DNA of 64,000 bases from Paraburkholderia agricolaris (lineage in GTDB: Bacteria; Pseudomonadota; Gammaproteobacteria; Burkholderiales; Burkholderiaceae): the NCBI RefSeq assembly GCF_009455635.1, contig NZ_QPER01000001.1:3844001-3908000 (forward strand), in the 5' to 3' direction. The notes beneath the pieces were generated by a model that was given only the letters and a program-made list of their open reading frames with translations, was not told the DNA's origin and did no database searches. Numbering within the stretch: the stretch's first letter is position 1; each line of letters begins with the position of its first letter. This document shows positions 38,259-47,447 of this stretch, in pieces. The position numbers and the translations under genes are program-made.

Positions 38259-39116
38259 TCAACTCACAGAAACACCGTCCAGGTAACGCAGCGCTCTTGC
38301 CACGACAGGCGCGTCTATCATCCGCCCGTCAACCGTCGTCACGGCTTCCCCCGCTTCGGCTGCGCGACGCTGCGCTTGTACTACCCGACGAGCCCACGCG
38401 AGCTGATCGGCACTCGGACTGAATCCGGTATTCAAGGTTGCTATCTGATCGGGATGAAGGGCGACGCTACCCGAAAACCCTAGCGCGCGCGACGTACGTA
38501 CAAGTTCCGTGTAAGCCGCGGCGTCCGAGAATCCCGCAACGCTTCCGGCAAGACCAATCGCAGGCAGTCCATATGCGCTCGCCGCAATCACCACTTGCTG
38601 CGCGGGGAATCGCAATGCTTCGGTCGTGGGTTCAATCCCCATTGCAGCGCTGAAATCCTCTGACCCGAAAGCGATAGCCGCGAGATGGTTCGAGGACTGT
38701 GCAATTTTTTCCACTGAAAGCAGCGCTTTTGGTGTTTCGATCGTGGGTATAAATCTCACGCCACACAGATCAGCTGGCGCTCGCTTGCGCCAAAGCGATT
38801 CTGCATACTGCACATCTTCACCATCTTCTACTTTTGGGAGCATGATGGCGGCGATCACCTGCATCGGAATCGACGCCATATCCAGTTCGAGCAGATCACG
38901 TGCCGCATTGACCCGCACGATGACCGTCGCGCCCTCATCGCTTAGAGTGCGAGCAGCAGCTGCAGCCAGACGGCGGGCTTCGTCCTTGCGATTCGACGCC
39001 ACCGAATCTTCAAGGTCGAGTATCAATGCGTCGGCGCCTCGCCGCACAGCCTTAGCGAAATGGCGTTCGGCCGTAGCAGGCAAAAAAAGCAGGGATCGCA
39101 GCCGGGTTAGAGACAT
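38259..39116 (-). CDS. HpcH/HpaI-CitE family acyl-CoA lyase
   Basis: 285-residue TIM-barrel lyase of the CitE/malyl-CoA/citramalyl-CoA type. RSLLFLPATAERHFAKA, LILDLEDSVASNRKDEAR (metal/CoA region), IVRVNA, IMLPKVE, PTIETPKALLSVEKIA and IAFGSEDFSAAMG occur in the expected order, with Arg, Glu and Asp catalytic positions intact. It cleaves a 3-hydroxy-acyl-CoA such as citramalyl-CoA to acetyl-CoA and pyruvate, or malyl-CoA to glyoxylate. Its start overlaps the CoA-transferase stop by 10 bp. Confidence 0.87.
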   Translation of the reverse strand: MSLTRLRSLLFLPATAERHFAKAVRRGADALILDLEDSVASNRKDEARRLAAAAARTLSDEGATVIVRVNAARDLLELDMASIPMQVIAAIMLPKVEDGEDVQYAESLWRKRAPADLCGVRFIPTIETPKALLSVEKIAQSSNHLAAIAFGSEDFSAAMGIEPTTEALRFPAQQVVIAASAYGLPAIGLAGSVAGFSDAAAYTELVRTSRALGFSGSVALHPDQIATLNTGFSPSADQLAWARRVVQAQRRAAEAGEAVTTVDGRMIDAPVVARALRYLDGVSVS

Positions 39117-40336
39117 TCGACGATCCCTTTGCGAATGAATACATCAATCGCTTCGCTCTCAACGCCCGCGGCGGACAATATCTCACGCGAATGCTCTCCC
39201 AGCTTCGGCGCCATGTGCCGGACCACGCCGGGCGTACGGCTCATCCTCGGCGTAGGTTGATGCATGAACACCGCTCGGTCTGTCCCGCCTTGTTGCTTCA
39301 CGAAGGCGTGACGCTCAACGATATGGGTGTCTGCGACCAGTCCTTCGACGTCGTAGATCGGACCGACGGTGATACTCCTATTCCGGAAATAGGCCAGACA
39401 TTCCTCACGTGACCGCCCCGAGACGAAAGCATTGATATAGGTATCAATCTCCGCATCGCGCCCCAGTCGTCCGGCATTCGAGCGAAAATCTGGATCTGAT
39501 TCATAAAGTTCGCCGCATCCGATCGCGATGAATACGCGCTCGGCCATTTTCTCCGTCGAACCCGACAGCGAAATCCACTTTCCGTCACCGCACCGGAACA
39601 CGCCGCGGGGAGACGCGATCTTGGTGCGTGGATCAGGCAGCACTCCCGTTCTCGCCCACGCAGTTGCTTGTGGTCCCATCACAGCAAGCATCGGTTCAAG
39701 CAGTGAAAGATCGATGACCTGACCCCGACCGTCGCCCTGCTCGACCTGTCGGAGTGCCGCCATCGTGGCGAACGCCCCCGTCAAACCGGCAACCATGTCG
39801 GCAAGCGCCATATTCGGCAGCGTCGGCTTGCCGTCTATCGTCATATGGCTATTTGCGAAACCGCACATGCCTTCAATGAGACTGCCGAAGCCGGGCAGCC
39901 CGCTATACGGCCCAGTCTGCCCCCATCCGGATACGCGGACAATCACGAGCCTGTCATACCGATCCAGCAGTTCATCAGGAGCAAGCCCCATGCTTTCGAG
40001 CGTGCCCGGCTTGAAGCTTTCCACCAGCACATCAGCAAGCTCGAGCAGCGACAGAAGAATCTCGCGCGCAGCGTCGGAACGCAAGTTCAGCGACAGGCTT
40101 CGTTTGTTGCGACCGTAGACCTGCCACCACGAGTCGAATGACTCGTCGCTGCCGGGTGCACATGAGAGCCAGTGGCGCAACGGATCGCCCGTACCAATCG
40201 CCTCGACCTTGATCACCTCGGCACCGAAATCCGCTAACTGGAGCGTTAGCATGTTGCCGGCCACCAGCCGGCTGAGATCCACTACGCGAAGACCGGCAAG
40301 CGGCGCCTGTGTGTTACGGGGCTTTGTCTCATTCAT
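39107..40336 (-). CDS. Family III CoA-transferase (CaiB/BaiF)
   Basis: 409 residues. GLRVVDLSRLVAGNMLTLQLADFGAEVIKVE is the family N-terminus in sense; YGRNKRSLSLNL, SGWGQTGPYSGLPGFG and MALADMVAGLTGAFA (catalytic Asp) follow. Such enzymes move CoA from succinyl- or acetyl-CoA onto carboxylates including citramalate, itaconate and malate. ATG 40336 gives MNETKPRN; ATG 40357 is an alternative. It is the first gene of the CoA-transferase-lyase-carrier operon, divergent from marR. Confidence 0.86.
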   Translation of the reverse strand: MNETKPRNTQAPLAGLRVVDLSRLVAGNMLTLQLADFGAEVIKVEAIGTGDPLRHWLSCAPGSDESFDSWWQVYGRNKRSLSLNLRSDAAREILLSLLELADVLVESFKPGTLESMGLAPDELLDRYDRLVIVRVSGWGQTGPYSGLPGFGSLIEGMCGFANSHMTIDGKPTLPNMALADMVAGLTGAFATMAALRQVEQGDGRGQVIDLSLLEPMLAVMGPQATAWARTGVLPDPRTKIASPRGVFRCGDGKWISLSGSTEKMAERVFIAIGCGELYESDPDFRSNAGRLGRDAEIDTYINAFVSGRSREECLAYFRNRSITVGPIYDVEGLVADTHIVERHAFVKQQGGTDRAVFMHQPTPRMSRTPGVVRHMAPKLGEHSREILSAAGVESEAIDVFIRKGIVECL

Positions 40337-40516
40337 TGATGTTTTCGTTTCTCGCATGCCAGGGGCACTATCGTATCGACTGCCTCCTGCAGCCGAACTG
40401 GCGTTCTCGCTTCGACCTATCGTTTCGCCGATACAATGAGTCCGGACCGAAAGATATGGCTCACCGCTCGCCAGAAGCACCCGGCGTCACCAGCCATTGC
40501 AGGATAGATCGAAACA

Positions 40517-40548
40517 ATTTGCTACGTCAAATTATTTTATTTGCTATG
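40517..40548. promoter_or_regulatory. Direct repeat in the marR/CoA-transferase intergenic region
   Basis: ATTTGCTACG (40517-40526) and ATTTGCTATG (40539-40548) are 22 bp apart, about two helical turns, just before the regulator start. They could be operator half-sites for the MarR protein; no function is shown. Confidence 0.3.
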
Positions 40549-41040
40549 ACAAACAAAATGGAAGAACCCGTACTGGCTGAGGAGTCAATTCCTGAGGACC
40601 TCCTGACATTCCGGTTTTCGGTGCTGTCGCAGCTACTCGCACGTGTCGTCGAGGCATCGGTATCAGAAAAGCTTGGCCTGTCGGCTCGTCAGTGGCGCTT
40701 CCTGATGACGCTCAATCGCATCGGAAAGTCGACCTCTGGCGAAATCGCGCAGTTCTCCCATCTCGACTACAGCCAGGTTAGCCGAGCCGGCGCCGAACTG
40801 GTCAAGAAGGAACTGGTCGTATACGTAGTTGACGCCAAAGACAAACGCAAGGCGTACGTCAGTCTGAGTTCCAAAGGCAAGCGACTGATCGCAAAAGGCC
40901 TGGGGCGTGCGTTGGAGCGCCAGGCAAGACTTAAGGGCGCGCTAACGGCCGAAGAATATCAACTGCTCGGCTCCATCCTCACCAAGCTCACGGCGGAGGC
41001 CCGCCAGATGCTGACGAACGAGAAATCAGAAATTAAATGA
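40546..41040 (+). CDS. MarR-family transcriptional regulator
   Basis: 164-residue winged-helix dimer. QLLARVVEASVSEKLGLSARQWRFLMTLNRIG, TSGEIAQFSHLDYSQVSRAGAELVKKELV (recognition helix, about 62-90) and the DAKDKRKAYVSLSSKGKRL wing are typical, each in order. ATG 40546 is chosen because the upstream open sequence overlaps the divergent CoA-transferase. It probably controls that operon in response to its substrate or a CoA ester. Confidence 0.88.
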   Translation: MTNKMEEPVLAEESIPEDLLTFRFSVLSQLLARVVEASVSEKLGLSARQWRFLMTLNRIGKSTSGEIAQFSHLDYSQVSRAGAELVKKELVVYVVDAKDKRKAYVSLSSKGKRLIAKGLGRALERQARLKGALTAEEYQLLGSILTKLTAEARQMLTNEKSEIK

Positions 41041-41106
41041 GGTCGAAACCCGGTAGCTATCTGCTACGCGATGTGCCACACGAGTCGCTTGCATTGCCGG
41101 GTATTT

Positions 41107-41436
41107 CTAGTTTGTCCTTCGGAAATGACAGCAGACCTTGACTAGTCGCGCGATTTCTTCAGCCACGGCGTTGGCACCCTCCGCTCGATGCAAGACGTAA
41201 TAGTCAACCGATGGCGGTGCAGGCTCCGTCCTGGCGATCTGCAGCGTTCCGCGTGAGATGTCCTGTTTGAAATAATCGAGCGGCAGCGCGCTGATACCTA
41301 ACCCTGCCGCGGTCAACTGCCCAATGACTGGCAGACTGTTGGTCCGAAGCGCCTCTTTCGTCGATACACCATGTTCCCTGAGCCAGTCTTCATGCAGCTT
41401 GGCAACAGCGGACGTCGGAGACTGCATGAGTAGCGG
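41107..41436 (-). pseudogene. 3' remnant of a LysR-type regulator
   Basis: About 110 codons encode the C-terminal effector-binding half of a LysR regulator: LLMQSPTSAVAKLHEDWL, NSLPVIGQLTAAGLGISALPLDYF and VDYYVLHRAEGANAVAEEIARLV. The HTH and first half are missing; the frame instead reads into transposase sequence upstream. Not expected to function. Confidence 0.85.
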
Positions 41437-41655
41437 GTACCCGTAGATGTAGATCTTGAGCATCACGCCTGGGTGATACGACGGGCGGCCCGTGATCGCC
41501 GGTGTGGTACCGCTGAAACCAGGGTCCGCAAGGTCCAACTCGTCGACGAAGGCGTCTATGACTCTGACCGGGTTGTCCTGTCCGATCTAGTCATCGACAC
41601 ATTCGGGAAGTAGTGCGACCTGCCTGCGGTCATCGCCTTCAACGAATCGCTTCAT
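41437..41655 (-). pseudogene. 5' remnant of an IS1182-type transposase with internal stop
   Basis: Reading from ATG 41655: MKRFVEGDDRRQVALLPEC, an in-frame TAG at 41589-41587, then DNPVRVIDAFVDELDL and AITGRPSYHPGVMLKIYIYGY. This is the start of IS1182/IS5-like transposases. It stops at GY, exactly where the LysR remnant takes over in the same frame. Confidence 0.85.
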
Positions 41656-42190
41656 GAGTCACCCGGTCTCAGTGCGCTGATTCAGTTTAGGCGATCAATG
41701 CGTTTTCACACACTCTGCTCCGGAAGCGGCCATACGGTTCACCTTTGTGAACGGCGCATCGTCAGCCCTATCTGTCATGCAAATACGGGTGTGAATGAAA
41801 TGGCTCCAGGACGCATCCCTGCCATTCGCATCTCGACACCCACAAATGCCGGCCGTCACTTTAAGCTGAGGGGTACTTGTGTCTCGCATTGTCTAACGCC
41901 TCCCCAGACGCTCGTCGCGCATTCATTACAGGGCATTGGACAAAGACAGGGGGCGACTCGGCTTCAATTGGTCTCGCATCCAGGTCGAACCCGGCGTTGG
42001 CGCGGAATTCCTTTTGCGCTTCCTGTGGCGTAAGTGTCGCCGATCCAGGTAAGCGGCAAGCTCGGCAATCTTCTTTGAACATCCGAAACAGACGTCTGGA
42101 CAAGTCCGAACCGGCATGCCGGGTAAACGACTATGTCGAGTTCTCCGTCGTCATTATTGACACCCCTAGCAATTATGCTAGATTTCATCC
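41656..42190. other. Intergenic, degenerate
   Basis: No supported gene in 535 bp. Short frames on both strands lack ribosome sites and recognisable motifs. It includes the upstream region of the porin. Confidence 0.4.
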
Positions 42191-42213
42191 TTAATTGATG
42201 CAGTCTCAATAAG
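42191..42213. promoter_or_regulatory. Putative TetR operator before the porin
   Basis: TTAATTGA-N7-TCAATAAG matches the palindrome at 44398-44420 in the left arm and spacing, with two differences in the right arm. It lies 77 bp before the porin start. Confidence 0.55.
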
Positions 42214-42289
42214 CGTCAATGACAGACACGGTTTCGTACGAGGAACCTCGTTACATAAAATTAGTATAACTACTTATATGGAGACAAAA

Positions 42290-43519
42290 ATGCGATGGAG
42301 ATACCTTGCGGCCGGTTCGATTACCGCCGCACTCGCGTTGCCGGTCCATGCCCAAAGCTCGGTTACGCTATACGGCATCATCGATCTGGGACTTACCTAC
42401 ACCAACATTGCGCAAACGGCCAAAGTTGGGAACAGGCTGATCGGAGCCTCTCAATTTGCCCTGACGGACGCTCACGCGACTGGATTGAGCGGTAGTCGCT
42501 GGGGATTACGCGGTGCTGAGGACCTCGGTGGCGGCATGAAGGCGATCTTTGTGCTCGAAAATGGATTTATGGCCAATACCGGCGCCCTCGCGCAAGGGGG
42601 CGCCGAATTCGGAAGGCAAGCCTACGTAGGGGTCTCCAGTAACTACGGGACGGTGACAGCGGGACGGCAATATGACCCCCTGATCGACTTCGTGCAGCAG
42701 TTTTCTGCGTCGGGTTCGTGGGCGGGATATATGGGCGCGCACCCTGACGATCTCGACAATCTGACTAACACCAACCGCATCAATAATTCGGTCAAGTTTA
42801 CGACCGCGAAGTATGGCGGTTTTAGCGCCGCTGCGTTGTACAGCTTTGGAGGTGTTGCCGGAAGCGAGACGCAAAACCAGATCTGGGGTGCCGGACTGGG
42901 CTACACGGGCGGCTCGTTTGCGCTAGCCGCGGGCTATCTCAACGCACGTGATCCGAACGTCTCGTTTTACGGCAATACGCCAAACAAAGGAACATCCACA
43001 GCCAATAATATTGGCTCCGGGGGGAGCGCTACCGCGCCTCAATCCAATCCGGTTTTCGCCGGATATGCTTCGGCCAAGACGCTCCAGATTATCGGCGGCG
43101 GCGCCTCCTACACGGCTGGCAGCGCCATCTTCTCGCTTGCGGCAACCAGCACCCGGTTCGATTCACTTGGATCGGCATCCGGACCCAATCCTTTGGGCTA
43201 CAGCGGCGACGCAGTATTCACGAGCCTCGATTTCAATGTCCGGTATCGGCTGACCCCTGCTCTACAGTTAGGCACCGGCATCGACTATACCCATCGGAAC
43301 TCCGTGAAAAACGATCAGGGTGCGAAGTACCTTCAACTTGATCTTGGCGCGGACTACAACGTTTCAAAGCGTACAGATCTCTATCTGTTGACAGTCCTGC
43401 AGCGCGCCATAGGACGTGACTCGTTGGGTCAGTCTGCAGTCGCTTCGATCGCAGGCTTCAGCCCGTCGACCACAGACAAGCAGATTGGCGTACGCCTGGG
43501 CATCCGGCACAAATTCTGA
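42290..43519 (+). CDS. General porin (Burkholderiales trimeric type)
   Basis: 409-residue outer-membrane beta-barrel. A signal peptide of about 20 residues ends at PVHAQSS, then SVTLYGIIDLGLTY, the standard first strand. GSRWGLRGAEDLGGGMKAIF and RQAYVGVSSNYGTVTAGRQYDPL follow, and the C-terminal Phe (RLGIRHKF) is the BAM signal. ATG 42290 is chosen because GGAGA lies 7 bp upstream; ATG 42278 is less likely. It shares an operator-like palindrome with the TetR-catabolic operon and probably admits that pathway's substrate. Confidence 0.92.
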   Translation: MRWRYLAAGSITAALALPVHAQSSVTLYGIIDLGLTYTNIAQTAKVGNRLIGASQFALTDAHATGLSGSRWGLRGAEDLGGGMKAIFVLENGFMANTGALAQGGAEFGRQAYVGVSSNYGTVTAGRQYDPLIDFVQQFSASGSWAGYMGAHPDDLDNLTNTNRINNSVKFTTAKYGGFSAAALYSFGGVAGSETQNQIWGAGLGYTGGSFALAAGYLNARDPNVSFYGNTPNKGTSTANNIGSGGSATAPQSNPVFAGYASAKTLQIIGGGASYTAGSAIFSLAATSTRFDSLGSASGPNPLGYSGDAVFTSLDFNVRYRLTPALQLGTGIDYTHRNSVKNDQGAKYLQLDLGADYNVSKRTDLYLLTVLQRAIGRDSLGQSAVASIAGFSPSTTDKQIGVRLGIRHKF

Positions 43520-43526
43520 CCAGTCG

Positions 43527-44348
43527 TCAATTGCCTTCGGCCACGCGCTTTCTTCGGGTAGTGCGTGGCACGGCAGCCTTCGTACTCTCTGCTTCTGCTT
43601 GCTCCAGCCATGCCTCGAACCCGTTCAGGAGGAGGTGTAAGCCTTCGTCAAACGCGCGATCCGCACTTAGTTCGGAGAATGCCTTACCAACCAGCTTCGC
43701 CGCCGGATAGCGATCATCGGGTGCGGAGTCAAACTTACCGCGGATGTAGGCAGAGTGATCTGCCGGTGATTGTCTTCCAGCGGCCGAAATACTCGACGAC
43801 AACAAATACTGCGCGAGCAGGTGATACGCAAGCGCAGCCCGGTCAGGCACGAAGCCCCCCTGAAGGAAGGCAGAAGTTGTGTGATTGAAAAGCGCCATAC
43901 CGTAATCGACCTCTCCGGGCGCGACGGATTGGAACAGGCGAAAGCGGTTATGCGACGCAATGTATAGGCTGATTCCAGGCATTTCCCGAGCCAGCGAGAA
44001 AGCCACCCGCGCTATCTTTTCGACATCCGCGCGCCAGTTGCCGGTCAAGGCCGGCAATGCCTCGAGACGCTGCCTGTAGTAGCCGTTGAGTACGCCGGAG
44101 ATCAGGTCGTCGCGGCTGCCCAGGTAATAGTGAATCAGTCCCGGCGCAACACCAAACTCCCTGGCAAGCTGAACCATCGATACCTGATCGAGCGGCATCG
44201 CTTTTGCCATCTGACTTGCGCGTTCGATGATGACATTGCGCGAAAGAATAGGCTCCGCTCCGATCGCAGATGCAGTTTTCGGTGGCCGACCGCGTCTTCG
44301 TGGCGCGATTTCGTTGGTTGATTCCAGTTTATTTTTGGGTGCAGCCAT
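43527..44348 (-). CDS. TetR-family transcriptional regulator
   Basis: 273 residues with a basic N-terminal extension (RRRGRPPK, AT-hook-like) before the HTH (about 38-85: IIERASQMAKAMPLDQVSMVQLAREFGVAPGLIHYYLGSRDDL in sense). The C-terminal ligand domain is long, with TetR_C-like helices. It is divergent from the catabolic operon and convergent with the porin stop (8 bp). A perfect palindrome lies between its start and the operon, 50 bp away. Confidence 0.9.
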   Translation of the reverse strand: MAAPKNKLESTNEIAPRRRGRPPKTASAIGAEPILSRNVIIERASQMAKAMPLDQVSMVQLAREFGVAPGLIHYYLGSRDDLISGVLNGYYRQRLEALPALTGNWRADVEKIARVAFSLAREMPGISLYIASHNRFRLFQSVAPGEVDYGMALFNHTTSAFLQGGFVPDRAALAYHLLAQYLLSSSISAAGRQSPADHSAYIRGKFDSAPDDRYPAAKLVGKAFSELSADRAFDEGLHLLLNGFEAWLEQAEAESTKAAVPRTTRRKRVAEGN

Positions 44349-44397
44349 CGCCGTTAGTGTGCTGGTCGGGAAAGTACCGACAGTCTAACTCCAAATT

Positions 44398-44420
44398 TTA
44401 ATTGACACTATCTCAATTAA
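44398..44420. promoter_or_regulatory. Putative TetR operator at the divergent promoter
   Basis: Perfect inverted repeat TTAATTGA-N7-TCAATTAA between the tetR start and the operon's first gene. Placement suggests autorepression and repression of the operon. Confidence 0.65.
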
Positions 44421-44461
44421 TTTCTAATCTGACTGCACGGAATTCAATTTTTGGAGCAGAC

Positions 44462-45721
44462 GTGGCAGAGACGGATAAAGCAGTCATCACTGCGGGCTTG
44501 CGCGGCGCGAACTGGGACCCTGCGTTAATGCAACGGCCTTACAAGGTCGTGCCTTACGCGTTGCAAACAGCGGATGGTCAAAAGACGCTGGGGTTCCTCT
44601 TCACGACGACGGGAACTGAAAAGACGGTGGTCTCGATCATGCATCCCCGCGAGATGTCGGTTACGCATTATCTGGTTCCCGCCGTGCTCGATGCCGATTG
44701 TGCGTGCTGGGTGCAGGGGCCTCGTTCGATCGGTAACGACCTGAGACTGGAGCACGAGATCGCGCTGCTCGATGTAGCGGCGGGGATGCAACATCTACGC
44801 TCGCTCGGTTACCAGGACGTCGTCCTTCTCGGCAACTCCGGAGGCGGCTCGCTCTACGCGTTCTATAACCAGCAAGCCCGTCTGGCGCCGGAAAGCCGGA
44901 TAGCCAGGACGCCGGCGGGTAGGTCCACGGGACTTGGCGAGGCCGAGATGCCGACGGTCGACGGATTCATACTTGTGTCTCCTCATCCTGGTCAGGGAGC
45001 AATCCTGCTGCGTGGGCTAGATCCAAGCGTCGTGGACGAAAATGATCCGATGTCCGTCGACCCGGCTCTCGATCCGTTTTCTGTCGAAAACGGTTACGAC
45101 ATGGAGACGCGTACCGCGAAATACATGCCGGAATTCCTGGACCGCTACCACGCAGCACAGATCGAGCGCGCAAAGCGGCTCGATATTCGCGCACGGGAAT
45201 TGCTCTCCGCGAGGCAGCAGGCACGCAAGCGTGTCAAGGACGGCTCCAGCAGTCCATCGGACCGCCGCATCGCTGCATACGCGCCGATCCTTCATGTCTG
45301 GCGTACGGATGCGGACCCGCGGGCATGGGACACGTCCATTGATCCGTCAGACCGGAAACCCGGGTCCCTATGGGGAAATGATCCGTTTGCGTCCAACTGG
45401 GGCAGCGTCGGATTTGGGCGGGTCGTGACGCCTGACTCGTGGCTATCCACCTGGTCGGGGCTTGCAACCAATGCGTCGTTCGAGAAGTGTGCTGCTTCGA
45501 TCGCCGCACCCACATTGCTGATCGAATACACGGGCGACCAGTGTGCGTTCCCCAAGGACCTCGAAACGATCTACGAGGATATTGCTGCTGCCGACAAGCA
45601 GCGTGTCAGGGTGCGCGGTAACCACCACGGCATGGCATTGAGTCGGGGCGAGCCTTCCGGTCGCGACGTTGTGGCCGAACATATTGGCAAGTGGCTGCGC
45701 GAGCGTTTTTGCGTGGCATGA
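44462..45721 (+). CDS. Alpha/beta-hydrolase fold protein
   Basis: About 419 residues. GNSGGGSLYAFY holds the nucleophile elbow (GxSxG, Ser in NSG), a late Asp is in LLIEYTGDQCAFP, and the His is in VRGNHHGMALS. The large insert (about 190-320) is a cap. No signal peptide. GTG 44462 is chosen because GGAG lies 5 bp upstream and because a TTG at 44402 would overlap the operator. It may release an aromatic acid from an ester or amide before activation by the next gene product. Substrate unknown. Confidence 0.72.
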   Translation: MAETDKAVITAGLRGANWDPALMQRPYKVVPYALQTADGQKTLGFLFTTTGTEKTVVSIMHPREMSVTHYLVPAVLDADCACWVQGPRSIGNDLRLEHEIALLDVAAGMQHLRSLGYQDVVLLGNSGGGSLYAFYNQQARLAPESRIARTPAGRSTGLGEAEMPTVDGFILVSPHPGQGAILLRGLDPSVVDENDPMSVDPALDPFSVENGYDMETRTAKYMPEFLDRYHAAQIERAKRLDIRARELLSARQQARKRVKDGSSSPSDRRIAAYAPILHVWRTDADPRAWDTSIDPSDRKPGSLWGNDPFASNWGSVGFGRVVTPDSWLSTWSGLATNASFEKCAASIAAPTLLIEYTGDQCAFPKDLETIYEDIAAADKQRVRVRGNHHGMALSRGEPSGRDVVAEHIGKWLRERFCVA

Positions 45722-45734
45722 AAAAGTGACTAGC

Positions 45735-47444
45735 ATGCAGGAGATAACGTTGGAACAGTCTCGGTTCAGACCAAAGTCCCCTTTACCGGGAGTACGGTAT
45801 CCCGACCTCGACAGGTTAAAGCACTACGTCGAAGAAGGTACATTAGGCAATCAGTCGCTGATCTCGGCGCTTCGTTCGTCGTTTCGGGAAAACGCAGACA
45901 AGAAGGCATTTGTGGGTCCCGAAGGAGAGGTCACCTACGCAGAACTTGACTCTCTGACAGACCGCTTCGGTGCCGCCCTGATCAGGCTCGGAGCACGGCC
46001 TCTTGATCGGGTGATTCTCCAGTGTGGTAACTGCAACGAGTTACTTCTGGCTTTCATTGGTTGCCTGAAGGCGTCCCTGATTCCGCTGTGCGCGTTGCAG
46101 GCGTTTCGCAAGCACGAGATAACTTACCTCGGCAACCTGTGCGAAGCGACCGTGCATTTTGTGCAAGGTGACGACGCGAAATTCGACGATGTCGCTTTTG
46201 CGACGGAGATGCAAGAGTTTGTCCCTACTCTCAAGCTCATCGTTCAGGCACGCGGTGACGCCCGTGGGAGCGCAACCGGTTTCTCATCGCTCGTCCACAG
46301 CATCAGCCGGGAGGAAGCGCTGCAGATTCTCGCGGGCATTGACGACGACCCATTTCAGGCCGCCGTATTTCAACTGTCGGGCGGCACGACAGGCGTGCCA
46401 AAGATCATCCCGCGTTTTCAGAACGAGTATCTGTACAACATGCGCGCCGTGGCCGAATGGAATCGCTACTCGAGCGCAGACGTCCTTTTCATGCCGACCC
46501 CGTTCATGCACAACATGAATATGGTGTGCTTCTTCGGACCCATGTTGCTCGTCGGGGCGAGCATCGCTGTTTGCCCCGACATCAGGCAGGAGACGCTTGC
46601 CGACGCTATTGCGAAATACAGCCCGACGTGGTTTGGGCTAGCCGGCCCGATTCTGTCTCGAGTCTCTGAGCAAATGAAGTTGGCTTCCCCAGAGGAAAAA
46701 ATCCGCCGAAAGCTCATTGGGCCCAAAAACGCTCCACGCTTGCGCGAGATGCTTGGTTCGCCCTGTTATCACATCTTTGGAATGACGGAAGGCGTGATTA
46801 TGTTTGCGCGCGAAGGCGATCCGACTTTCGTGCTTGATGAATCGGTGGGACGCCCGGTGTCGTCGCAAGATGAAGTAAAAATTGTCGAACCGGGCACGGA
46901 CGTGGAATTGGCCGACGGAGAAGTTGGCGAAGCGCTGTTTCGAGGGCCCTATACCATCCGCGGCTACTACAAGTCCGAACAGGAAGATGTTCATCGATTT
47001 ACGCCCGACGGTTATTACCGGTCTGGCGATCTGATGATGGCGCAGACATTCGCAGGGCAGCGCTACTTTTTCTTCCGTGGCCGCACGAAAGACGTCGTCG
47101 ACCGCGGTGGCGAAAAGATCAATGCGGAAGAACTCGAAAATATTATCAACACCTTTCCCAAGGTGCATGCGTCGGCCGTGGTTGGTATGCCGGACCCCGT
47201 CTATGGCGAGAAGGTCTGCGTTTTCGTTATCCCTGATCCCGGCAGCGAAGTGATTTCACTGGCGGAACTGACTTCGTTCCTGGAACAGGCAGGCCTCGCG
47301 AAATTCAAGTGGCCTGAGCGCCTGGAAGTGATTGCCGAATTTCCGGTTACCGCATCAGGCAAGCGCAGCAAGATCCTTCTCCGACAACAACTGATCGAGC
47401 GCCTTCGGCAAGAAGCCGTTGCGAAAATCGTCACTCAGGGTTAA
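45735..47444 (+). CDS. Aryl-AMP ligase (DhbE/EntE-like acyl adenylase)
   Basis: 569-residue ANL-superfamily enzyme resembling 2,3-dihydroxybenzoate/salicylate-AMP ligases. The P-loop-like motif is QLSGGTTGVPKIIPR, A5 is HIFGMTEGVIMF, A7 YRSGDLM, A8 GRTKDVVDRGGEKINAEELE, and the A10 Lys lies in FPVTASGKRSK. PTPFMHNMNMVCFFGPML lines the aryl pocket. It likely activates an aromatic acid to the adenylate and CoA thioester. ATG 45735 follows the hydrolase stop by 13 bp. Confidence 0.85.
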   Translation: MQEITLEQSRFRPKSPLPGVRYPDLDRLKHYVEEGTLGNQSLISALRSSFRENADKKAFVGPEGEVTYAELDSLTDRFGAALIRLGARPLDRVILQCGNCNELLLAFIGCLKASLIPLCALQAFRKHEITYLGNLCEATVHFVQGDDAKFDDVAFATEMQEFVPTLKLIVQARGDARGSATGFSSLVHSISREEALQILAGIDDDPFQAAVFQLSGGTTGVPKIIPRFQNEYLYNMRAVAEWNRYSSADVLFMPTPFMHNMNMVCFFGPMLLVGASIAVCPDIRQETLADAIAKYSPTWFGLAGPILSRVSEQMKLASPEEKIRRKLIGPKNAPRLREMLGSPCYHIFGMTEGVIMFAREGDPTFVLDESVGRPVSSQDEVKIVEPGTDVELADGEVGEALFRGPYTIRGYYKSEQEDVHRFTPDGYYRSGDLMMAQTFAGQRYFFFRGRTKDVVDRGGEKINAEELENIINTFPKVHASAVVGMPDPVYGEKVCVFVIPDPGSEVISLAELTSFLEQAGLAKFKWPERLEVIAEFPVTASGKRSKILLRQQLIERLRQEAVAKIVTQG

Positions 47445-47447
47445 GCC

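Noticed and set aside
41698..42194. Short open frames before the porin, on both strands
   Set aside because: Mutually overlapping, no ribosome sites, no recognisable motifs; treated as degenerate intergenic DNA.
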